Source: Nevskia soli
GTDB lineage: Bacteria; Pseudomonadota; Gammaproteobacteria; Nevskiales; Nevskiaceae
Length of the DNA stretch: 46,591 bases
NCBI GenBank assembly: GCA_026224805.1
Contig: JAMFRN010000080.1
Span: forward strand, 1 to 46,591
Direction: 5' to 3'
This document shows, one piece after another, positions 39,703-46,591 of this stretch (position 1 is its first letter; every line of letters begins with the position of its first letter). The notes below the pieces were generated by a model. It saw only the letters and a program-made list of their open reading frames with translations, was not told the DNA's origin and ran no database searches. The position numbers and the translations under genes are program-made.

Positions 39703-40731
39703 TTAGTTCAGACTGTCGAGGTGCTGGATGCCGGATTCTCCTACCAGCACCAGGCCGCCCTTGAACGACACCACATCGGAATACGGCGTATCGCCGGGAC
39801 TCTTCAGGTTGCGCGCCTTGCCGGTGGCGGTGTCGACCAGCTGGATGATGCCGTTGAGGCCGACCATCGCCACCGTGCCGGCGTCCACCGCCTCGCAGCC
39901 GAACAGCGAGGTCGGCGCGGTGGTGTCGATCTTCTGCCACTTGCCGCCGCGCACATCGCTGGTGAGGAAGGCGTTGCCGCGCAGGCCGCACAGCAGGGCG
40001 CCCTTGGCGCCCACCGGCACCGCGCCGAAGAAGGTGCCCTCATAGGGCGACTTCTGCTTGTTCCAGGTCTTGCCACCGTCGGTGGACAGCACCAGCAGGC
40101 CCTGCTCGCCGGCGATGAACAGATCGCCGTTGCCCAGCTTGCGGATGCTGTACAGGTGTAGGCCTGCATCCTTGATCACCGGGGCGCTGACCTCGCTCCA
40201 GGTGCCGCCGCCGTCCTCGGTCTTGTAGAACAGGCCGTAGGCACCCACCGCGTAAGCGTGATCCTTGTCGATGGCCAGCACGCTGAGGAAGGGATTCTCC
40301 AGCTCGGGCTGGAAGTTCTGCAGGGTCCAGGTCTTGCCGCCGTCGGCGGTATGCAGCACCACCGCGTCATGCCCCACCACCCAGCCGTCCTTGGCGTCGA
40401 CGAAGGACACCGCGGTCAGCGGCGAGCGCACCGGCACCGCCAGCTGCGCCCAGTTGCGGCCGTCGTTGGAAGCCAGGATCTCGCCGTGGTCGCCCACCGC
40501 GATCAGATGCTCGCCGGTATTGGCGACGCCCATCACCAGGGCCTGCGGCGCCCGCGGCATGATTTCCGCCGGCCGCGGCCTCACCGACACCGGCACCGTG
40601 GCTGGTGCATCGGCAGCCGCGCCTTCGCCGGTGGGCTTGTCCTGTGCGGATACATGTGCGGATGTGGCGAGGGCGAACGCCGCGCACGCGGCAAGGCCCA
40701 ACGCCCCCAGCACCCTGGTCTCGGTTTTCAT
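39703..40731 (-). CDS. YCF48-like periplasmic beta-propeller protein
   Basis: A 342-residue protein with a signal peptide (cleavage near VSAQD, about residue 30) and repeated BNR/YCF48 blades: SNDGRNWAQ, TADGGKTWTLQ, TEDGGGTWSEV, STDGGKTWNKQ. The Asp-box pattern S/T-x-D-G-G-x-T-W predicts a beta-propeller. Such proteins commonly sit beside MMPL/RND exporters in proteobacteria and may be periplasmic adaptors. It precedes the exporter by 54 bases on the same strand, so they form an operon. ATG 40731 is chosen for the signal peptide; the upstream frame to 40887 lacks one. Confidence 0.88.
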   Translation of the reverse strand: MKTETRVLGALGLAACAAFALATSAHVSAQDKPTGEGAAADAPATVPVSVRPRPAEIMPRAPQALVMGVANTGEHLIAVGDHGEILASNDGRNWAQLAVPVRSPLTAVSFVDAKDGWVVGHDAVVLHTADGGKTWTLQNFQPELENPFLSVLAIDKDHAYAVGAYGLFYKTEDGGGTWSEVSAPVIKDAGLHLYSIRKLGNGDLFIAGEQGLLVLSTDGGKTWNKQKSPYEGTFFGAVPVGAKGALLCGLRGNAFLTSDVRGGKWQKIDTTAPTSLFGCEAVDAGTVAMVGLNGIIQLVDTATGKARNLKSPGDTPYSDVVSFKGGLVLVGESGIQHLDSLN

Positions 40732-40952
40732 TCTTCTCGCACCTCTTGGGTCTTCCAGCAGTCCGGTCTTTATGACACGCCCACCGCGCTGCGAGGCGCG
40801 GCCTGAGCGGGTGGCGGAGACGATGCACTCAATTGCCGGCCAGTGGACGCCTGACGCAGATGTAGCAAACACGTCCGCTCCAGGCAAGGAAAGCTAATGA
40901 GAGAATCGACTGCGGCACCGCTCCCGTCAAATGGCGATCACGTTCGATTATT

Positions 40953-40995
40953 GGCCGGCAATAGTCAATGGCTGGGGCCGGAAATATTGCCGGCC
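40953..40995. repeat. Inverted repeat across the pgeF stop codon
   Basis: GGCCGGCAATA (40953-40963) and TATTGCCGGCC (40985-40995) are perfect 11-base complements with a 21-base loop that contains the pgeF stop codon. A hairpin here could slow termination or protect the mRNA end. There is no T-run. Confidence 0.5.
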
Positions 40996-41765
40996 GGCTC
41001 GATCCAGATCAGCGCCGCCATGCGGCCGGAGGCGCCGTCGCGGCGATAGGAGTAGAAGCGCGCCGGATCGGCATGGGTGCTGACGCCGCCGCCGCTGATG
41101 CGATGGACTCCGGTCCGCGCCAGGCGCATGCGCGCCAGCACGAACAGGTCAGCGTAATACTTGCCGGCCAGCAGGCCCGGACGAAACGCGTGCGCGGCCG
41201 CGGCATCCGCCGCCACGAAAGCCTCCCGCACCTCCTCTCCCACCTCGAACGCTTCCGGCCCGATCGCCGGGCCGAGCCAGGCCAGCAGATCCCGCGGCGG
41301 CACCGGCAACGCCGCCACCGTCCGCTCCAGCACGCCGCCGGCCAGCCCGCGCCAGCCGGCATGAGCGGCGGCCACCACGGTCCCCGCCTGGTCGCACAGC
41401 AGCACCGGCAGGCAGTCCGCCGCCTGCACTGCGCAGATCACGCCGGGCTCGGTGGTGAAGCTGGCGTCGGCCTCGGGGGGCTCCGGATCCTGCGCCGCCT
41501 GCGGCATCTGCACCGCGCGCGCGCCATGCACCTGGCGGATCCAGCAGGGCTCGGCCGGCAGGCCCAGGGCCTGATGCACGCGCCGGCGGTTCTCGCTCAC
41601 CGCCTCGGGCACATCACCGCTGCTGCGTCCCATGTTGAGACTGGCGTAGGGCCCCTGGCTGACCCCGCCGATGCGGGTGGTGCAGGCCGCCCGCACCCGG
41701 GCCGGCGCGGGCCAGTCGGGAAGCAGCAGCTGCGGCGTCGATGACGTACTCAGGGAATCGCTCAT
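40965..41765 (-). CDS. pgeF: Peptidoglycan editing factor PgeF (YfiH, laccase-domain)
   Basis: A 266-residue protein of the YfiH / DUF152 family. TTRIGGVSQGPYASLNMG near the N-terminus, the Cys and His of CAVQAADCLPVLLCD and the AAHAGWRGLAGGVLE block carry the metal-binding residues; ISGGGVSTHADPARFYSYRR closes the domain. In E. coli PgeF removes UDP-MurNAc carrying L-Ser in place of L-Ala, while related enzymes act on purine nucleosides. Its ATG overlaps the rluD stop (ATGA), the usual rluD-pgeF pair, so translation is coupled. Confidence 0.95.
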   Translation of the reverse strand: MSDSLSTSSTPQLLLPDWPAPARVRAACTTRIGGVSQGPYASLNMGRSSGDVPEAVSENRRRVHQALGLPAEPCWIRQVHGARAVQMPQAAQDPEPPEADASFTTEPGVICAVQAADCLPVLLCDQAGTVVAAAHAGWRGLAGGVLERTVAALPVPPRDLLAWLGPAIGPEAFEVGEEVREAFVAADAAAAHAFRPGLLAGKYYADLFVLARMRLARTGVHRISGGGVSTHADPARFYSYRRDGASGRMAALIWIEPAGNISGPSH

Positions 41766-42733
41766 GGCTTGCGCTCGGCGGCACGCAGCCGGCCCAGCAG
41801 CTCCTGCATATCGGCCGGCGGCTCCACCATGAAATGCCGCTCGCTGCCGTCGTCCGGATGGTTCAGGGTCAGCTCGCGCGCATGCAGGGCCTGACGCGGG
41901 AAGGCGCGCAGGGCCGCGCGCAGCCCCTCGTCCATGCCGATGCCGCGCACCACCTGGCCGCCGTAGACGCCGTCGCCGACGACCGGATGGCGCAGGCTCG
42001 CCATATGCACGCGGATCTGGTGGGTACGCCCGGTTTCCAGACGCACCCGCAACAGCGTATGGAAGCGGAACCGCTCCTGCACACGGTAATGGGTCACAGC
42101 GCGGCGGCCGCCATCGAGCACCGCCATGCGCACGCGGTTGTGCGGATCGCGGCCGATCGGCGCATCGACGGTGGCGCCGGATACCACGCCGCCATTGACC
42201 AGGGCGTCGTACTCGCGCTTGATCCGGCGTGCCGCCATCGCCGCTACCAGCCGGGTGTGGGCCGGCAGCGTCAGCGCCACGACCAGCAGGCCGGAGGTGT
42301 CCTTGTCCAGGCGATGCACCAGCCCGGCGCGCGGCACCGAGGCGGTCTGCGGGAAGCGGTGCAGCAAGGCATTCTGCAAGGTACCGTCCGGTGCGCCGGC
42401 CCCCGGATGCGCAATCAGGCCGGGCGGCTTGTTGATGATGGCCAGCGCGTCATCGGCGTAAACCACGTCCAGGGTGATCTCCTGGGCCGCCGCGGACCCG
42501 GCGTCCACCGTCACCGGCGTCAGCCGCAACAGGTCGCCGCCGCGCACCGGCTCGCGCGTGCGCGCGGCCGCCAGGCCGTTGCGGGTCAGCAAACCCTGCT
42601 CGATCCAGTCCTGCAGGCGCGCCCGCGAATAGGCCGGGAATAGCTTGGCGGCGGCGGCGTCGAGACGCGAACCATCCAGTTCCGCGGGCACTTCGGCGCT
42701 TTGCGCCGCACTTTCGCTGCCGGCGGCGGTCAT
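41762..42733 (-). CDS. rluD: 23S rRNA pseudouridine synthase RluD
   Basis: A 323-residue enzyme that makes pseudouridines in helix 69 of 23S rRNA (positions 1911, 1915 and 1917 in E. coli). It has an N-terminal S4 RNA-binding domain (about residues 18-80: SRLDAAAAKLFPAYSRARLQ) and the catalytic motif GLVHRLDKDTSGLLVVA, with the essential Asp. RTHQIRVHMASLRHPVVGD is the second family block. The start ATG 42733 gives normal length; the open frame extends into bamD territory upstream. It is divergent from bamD, the common arrangement. Confidence 0.96.
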   Translation of the reverse strand: MTAAGSESAAQSAEVPAELDGSRLDAAAAKLFPAYSRARLQDWIEQGLLTRNGLAAARTREPVRGGDLLRLTPVTVDAGSAAAQEITLDVVYADDALAIINKPPGLIAHPGAGAPDGTLQNALLHRFPQTASVPRAGLVHRLDKDTSGLLVVALTLPAHTRLVAAMAARRIKREYDALVNGGVVSGATVDAPIGRDPHNRVRMAVLDGGRRAVTHYRVQERFRFHTLLRVRLETGRTHQIRVHMASLRHPVVGDGVYGGQVVRGIGMDEGLRAALRAFPRQALHARELTLNHPDDGSERHFMVEPPADMQELLGRLRAAERKP

Positions 42734-42774
42734 AAATCGGCGTGTCTTAACAAATTGGGGCCGAAGCCTTGGGC

Positions 42775-42780
42775 TATACT
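42775..42780 (+). promoter_or_regulatory. Candidate -10 element for bamD
   Basis: TATACT lies 35 bases upstream of the bamD ATG in the 82-base divergent gap with rluD. TTGGGG at 42755-42760 is too close to be a good -35, so only the -10 is supported. Confidence 0.35.
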
Positions 42781-42815
42781 CGGGATTGCTTTCACCGCTT
42801 GCTCGTATCCATAGA

Positions 42816-44222
42816 ATGACAACCCTTCTTTCCCCGCCCCATTTCGGGCGACTGGCGCAGCTGGTCGCGATCGGATTGCTCGTTGCCGGCTGCAGCTCCA
42901 ATCCCGACAAAGACCGTCCGGAAAACCCCTTCAAGACCGCGCAGGAGGGTCCGGGCGGAGCGAAATCGCCGCTGTCCGACCGCGAACTGCGGCAGCAGGC
43001 GGGGGAATTGTATCGCCATGCGCGCGAGGCCCTGAACAATTCGGACTATGCCGTCGCCATCACGCGCTACGACGCCCTGATCTCGCGCTATCCGTTTTCC
43101 GACTACTCGACCCAGGCCGAGCTGGAAAAGATCTACGCGCAGTACAAGAGCTTCCAGTCGGACGACGCCGTCACCGCCGCAGACCGCTTCCTGCGCGCGC
43201 ACCCGCGCCATCCCTCCGCCGACTACGTGATGTACCTGAAGGGCGTGACCGATTTCAATCGCGACCAGGGCGTTATGGAAGTCCTGGTGCCGAACAGCTC
43301 CAAGCGCGATATCGGCAACCAGCGCCGCGCCTTCGAGGACTTCGCCTTGCTGCTGCAGCGTTATCCCAGCAGCAAATACATCGGCGACGCGCGCCGGCGC
43401 ATGCTGTATTCGCGCGACCGCATCGCCGACCATGAGCTGTCGGTGGCGGAGTTCTACGTCACCCGCGGCGCCTACGTCGCCGCCGCCAAGCGCGCCACTG
43501 ACATCATCACCGAATATCCCGGCGCGCCGGCCACGGCAGATGCGCTGAAGATCCTGGAGCGCAGCTACGCCAAGATCGGCCTGGACCAGGAAGCCCAGGA
43601 CACCGCGACCCTGATCGCGATGAATACCGACAAGATCACCTTTACGGATGCGCCGAAGCCCGGCGTGGTGACCGCGCCGGTCGTCGCCGCGGTGCCGCCG
43701 CCAGCAGCGGCTCAGCCCGCGGACGCCGGGACGGGCACAGCCGCCGCCAAGCCCGGCTTCATGTCGCGGTTCACCCACGCGTTCGACTTCTTCGACACCA
43801 GCAAGCCGGAGAATCAGCACGTCATCGTGATCGGCAGCAGCGGTAGCGCCGCTGCGGCGCCCGCCACCGGCACGGCCGCGGGCAGTGCCGCCACCACTAC
43901 CGCCGCGGGCGCCACAGCCGCCGCCGGCACAACGGCCGCTGCGGCGCCGGCCACCACCTCCAGCACCGGCCTGTCGCTCAAATCCGGGTTCGACCCGGCG
44001 GTAAGCGACGAGGTGAACAAGGATCAGCCCAAGGACGCGGCCAAGCCGGCGCCGGCCGACCAGGCCGCGGCACCGCAGGAAAAGAAGGGCTTCTTCAGCT
44101 GGTTCGCCGGCCTGTTCTCCTTCGCCGATTCGGACAAGCGCAAGGATCCGCCGCCGCCGGCAAAACCGCAGCCGGCCAGTACCGATTCCGGCGCCGGCAA
44201 CAGCGCAGCTCCCGCCAAGTAG
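42816..44222 (+). CDS. bamD: Outer membrane assembly lipoprotein BamD with long C-terminal extension
   Basis: BamD is the essential TPR lipoprotein of the Bam complex that inserts outer-membrane proteins. ATG 42816 opens a signal with lipobox LVAGC (Cys26), and residues about 60-275 hold the five-TPR core (YRHAREALNNSDYAVAITRY, RRAFEDFALLLQRYPSSKYI, EFYVTRGAYVAAAKRATDII). Known BamDs end near residue 245-270, but this one runs to 468. The extension is Ala/Pro/Thr/Gly-rich with two related aromatic motifs, KPGFMSRFTHAFDFFDTSKP (312-331) and KKGFFSWFAGLFSFADSDKR (423-442). It is not a frameshift: the frame stays open to a stop followed by a terminator. Confidence 0.95.
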   Translation: MTTLLSPPHFGRLAQLVAIGLLVAGCSSNPDKDRPENPFKTAQEGPGGAKSPLSDRELRQQAGELYRHAREALNNSDYAVAITRYDALISRYPFSDYSTQAELEKIYAQYKSFQSDDAVTAADRFLRAHPRHPSADYVMYLKGVTDFNRDQGVMEVLVPNSSKRDIGNQRRAFEDFALLLQRYPSSKYIGDARRRMLYSRDRIADHELSVAEFYVTRGAYVAAAKRATDIITEYPGAPATADALKILERSYAKIGLDQEAQDTATLIAMNTDKITFTDAPKPGVVTAPVVAAVPPPAAAQPADAGTGTAAAKPGFMSRFTHAFDFFDTSKPENQHVIVIGSSGSAAAAPATGTAAGSAATTTAAGATAAAGTTAAAAPATTSSTGLSLKSGFDPAVSDEVNKDQPKDAAKPAPADQAAAPQEKKGFFSWFAGLFSFADSDKRKDPPPPAKPQPASTDSGAGNSAAPAK

Positions 44223-44252
44223 TTTTTTGGCTGGGCGCACAGGCGCCCAACG

Positions 44253-44282
44253 AAAAAAAGCGGCCGATGGCCGCTTTTTTTT
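44253..44282 (+). terminator. Bidirectional intrinsic terminator after bamD
   Basis: A-run, stem AGCGGCC / GGCCGCT with a 3-base GAT loop, then eight T residues: a textbook terminator on both strands. It lies 30 bases after bamD and 56 beyond the end of convergent nadE. A second hairpin, TGGGCGC / GCGCCCA, precedes it at 44232-44249. Confidence 0.92.
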
Positions 44283-44338
44283 GCCCCGCGTACGGGCTCA
44301 AAACCGGAACAGTGCCGCGCCCGCAACGCTACAGTCCG

Positions 44339-45958
44339 CTACAAATCCCCATAGACCGCGGTAATCGGATAGCGGCGCTCGCGGCCGAACGCGCGGCGGG
44401 TGATCTTGGGGCCCGGCGGCGCCTGGCGGCGCTTGTACTCGGAGCGCCGCACCAGCGCGGCGACGCGCTGCACCATAGCCTGGTCGTAACCCATCGCCAC
44501 GATCTCAGCGATGGAGTGGCTGTCCTCGACATAGGCCTCGAGGATCGGGTCCAGCACCTCGTAAGGCGGCAGCGAGTCGGAATCCTTCTGGTCCTCCCGC
44601 AACTCCGCCGAGGGCGGGCGCGTGATGACGCGTTCCGGTATCACCTCGCCGTCGCCGAGCGAATTGCGGTAGCGCGCCAGCCGGTAGACCAGGGTCTTGT
44701 AGACATCCTTGATCGGGGCGAAACCGCCGCACATGTCGCCGTACAGCGTGGCGTAGCCGACCGCCATCTCGCTCTTGTTGCCGGTAGTCAGCACCACCTG
44801 GCCGAATTTGTTGGACAGCGCCATCAGCAGCACGCCGCGGCAGCGCGACTGCAGGTTCTCCTCGGTGAGGTCGGCGCCGCGCCCGACAAAGGTTTCGGCC
44901 AGGGTCTGGTTGAAGGCGCCGAAAGCGGTCTCGATCGGCAGCACCGAATGGCGCAGGCCCAGGCGCTCGGCCTGCAGGCGCGCATCCTCGTTGGACATGC
45001 CGGCGGTGTAGCGCGAGGGCAGCGCTACTGTCCAGACTTTCTCCGGCCCCAGCGCATCGGCGGCGATAGCTGCCACCAGGGCTGAATCGATGCCGCCGGA
45101 GAGGCCGATCAGCGCACCGGGAAAGCCGTTGCGCTCGACATAATCGCGGGTGGCCTGGACCAGGCCCTTGTAGACCGCGGCCTCTTCCGACTCCTCGGCC
45201 GCGATCTGCCCGATGAAACGGCCGTTGAAGCCGGCGACGTAGACGCCTTCCTCGAACACCGGGGCGCGGAACGCCACCGTGCCGTCGCCGTTGACGCCGA
45301 GCGAGCCGCCGTCGAACACCAGGTCGTCCTGGCCGCCGACCATGTTGACGTAAAGGATCGGCAGGCCGGTCTCGGCCGAGCGGGCGCGCAGCACGTCGAT
45401 GCGGTCGCGGTGCTTGGACAGGTCGTAAGGCGAAGCGTTGATATTGATCAGCAGCCTGGCACCGGCCGCCTTGGCCGCCTCGGCCGGAGCCGGACCCCAC
45501 ACGTCCTCGCAGACGCAGACGCCCACCGGCACGCCGCGCAGGTCGAATACCGCGGTGCCGCTGCCCGGCAGGAAATGGCGCTTCTCGTCGAACACGCCGT
45601 AGTTCGGCAGCAGCTGCTTGCGGTAGCGCGCGATGACGGCGCCGTCGCGGATCACCCAGGCGGCGTTGTAGCGGCCCTGCGGGGTGAACTCGGGCAGCCC
45701 GACGATCAGGGTGATGCCATGCACTTCGCGCAGCAGCCGCGCCACGCCTTCCTCGATGGCCTGCGGCAGCGCCGTGCGCAGCAGCAGGTCGTCGGGCGGA
45801 TAGCCCAGCATCGACAGCTCGGGGCAGGCCACCAGGTCGGCCTTCAACTCGTCGCGGGCATGCCGCGCCGCGTCGATGATCTTGCCGACATTGCCTTCGA
45901 TGTCGCCGACCCAGAGATTGAGCTGGGCCGCGGCCAGACGGATGGGGGCTACGTTCAC
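44339..45958 (-). CDS. nadE: Glutamine-dependent NAD+ synthetase
   Basis: A 539-residue two-domain enzyme making NAD+ from deamido-NAD+. The N-terminal nitrilase-type glutaminase (about residues 1-260) has its Glu-Lys-Cys triad in CPELSMLGYPPDDL, YRKQLLPNYGVFDEKR and VCVCEDVWGP. The C-terminal synthetase has the PP-loop LIGLSGGIDSALVAAIA (about 275-291), then TTGNKSEMAVGYATLYGDMC. The shorter, ammonia-dependent NadE lacks the first domain. The GTG start at 45958 follows GGGA by five bases. It lies downstream of sucD on the same strand, 67 bases apart. Confidence 0.97.
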   Translation of the reverse strand: MNVAPIRLAAAQLNLWVGDIEGNVGKIIDAARHARDELKADLVACPELSMLGYPPDDLLLRTALPQAIEEGVARLLREVHGITLIVGLPEFTPQGRYNAAWVIRDGAVIARYRKQLLPNYGVFDEKRHFLPGSGTAVFDLRGVPVGVCVCEDVWGPAPAEAAKAAGARLLININASPYDLSKHRDRIDVLRARSAETGLPILYVNMVGGQDDLVFDGGSLGVNGDGTVAFRAPVFEEGVYVAGFNGRFIGQIAAEESEEAAVYKGLVQATRDYVERNGFPGALIGLSGGIDSALVAAIAADALGPEKVWTVALPSRYTAGMSNEDARLQAERLGLRHSVLPIETAFGAFNQTLAETFVGRGADLTEENLQSRCRGVLLMALSNKFGQVVLTTGNKSEMAVGYATLYGDMCGGFAPIKDVYKTLVYRLARYRNSLGDGEVIPERVITRPPSAELREDQKDSDSLPPYEVLDPILEAYVEDSHSIAEIVAMGYDQAMVQRVAALVRRSEYKRRQAPPGPKITRRAFGRERRYPITAVYGDL

Positions 45959-45982
45959 TTAGATCCCATGCGGAACAAGCGG

Positions 45983-46013
45983 GCACGGGAATGCGGCAGG
46001 CGCATCCCCGTGC
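45983..46013 (-). terminator. Stem-loop between sucD and nadE
   Basis: GCACGGGAATGCG (45983-45995) pairs with CGCATCCCCGTGC (46001-46013) with one mismatch around a 5-base loop, 12 bases beyond the sucD stop on the minus strand. The downstream T content is low (CGCTTGTTCCG), so termination may be partial, letting nadE be read through or use its own promoter. Confidence 0.5.
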
Positions 46014-46025
46014 GGCTTTGCATGA

Positions 46026-46591
<566 letters not shown>

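Overview
This is a high-GC chromosomal segment, most likely from a gammaproteobacterium. The evidence is an RNase T gene, the lptD-surA-pdxA-rsmA-(apaG)-apaH neighbourhood, the murU/amgK cell-wall recycling pair next to lptD, and divergent rluD/bamD. A Nevskiales/Solimonadaceae-, Xanthomonadales- or Pseudomonadales-like host would fit, but this is inference from gene content, not a match. No rRNA, tRNA, CRISPR, transposase, integrase or prophage gene was recognised. Coding density is high and no gene-free stretch exceeds 300 bases.

Layout. 1-2.5 kb: 5' part of an OFA-type MFS transporter, divergent from a ModE-type HTH regulator with a periplasmic-binding-like domain. 2.7-5.3 kb: a small lipoprotein, an epoxide-hydrolase-like enzyme, a DUF2167 membrane protein and a 70-residue unknown. 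5.4-7.4 kb: argG divergent from rnt. 7.6-13.5 kb: an envelope block with opgG, opgH (osmoregulated periplasmic glucans) and a pair resembling olsB/olsA (ornithine lipid). 13.6-15.5 kb: lipA, a GDP-mannose-hydrolase-like Nudix gene and an OsmC-family gene. 15.5-23 kb: amgK-murU on the minus strand, divergent from lptD-surA-pdxA-rsmA. 23.1-32.2 kb: a complete-looking but small Tad (Flp) pilus operon on the minus strand (flp, tadV, tadE, rcpC, rcpA, tadZ, tadA, tadB, tadC, tadD, DUF3613). 32.3-33.1 kb: apaH. 33.1-36.7 kb: two GT87/DUF2029 glycosyltransferase-like membrane proteins and a PAP2 / inositolphosphotransferase-like protein. 36.8-40.7 kb: an MMPL/RND exporter with a YCF48-like beta-propeller protein. 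40.9-44.2 kb: rluD-pgeF divergent from bamD. 44.3-46.6 kb: sucD (partial) and nadE.

How it fits together. Much of the window builds or maintains the cell envelope: periplasmic glucans, aminolipid, LPS insertion (LptD, SurA), outer-membrane protein assembly (BamD, SurA), peptidoglycan recycling (AmgK, MurU) and fidelity (PgeF), adhesive pili, and candidate glycolipid and lipid-export modules. The points I find most worth a second look are: (1) a BamD with a C-terminal extension of about 190 residues carrying two copies of a 20-residue aromatic motif; (2) a Tad locus sitting exactly between rsmA and apaH where apaG is expected, with no tadF/tadG and a TadZ that lacks a recognisable Walker A lysine; (3) the GT87-GT87-PAP2 cluster; (4) the MMPL-YCF48 pair without its usual DUF1302/DUF1329 partners. 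I did not find a clearly new defence or mobile system.
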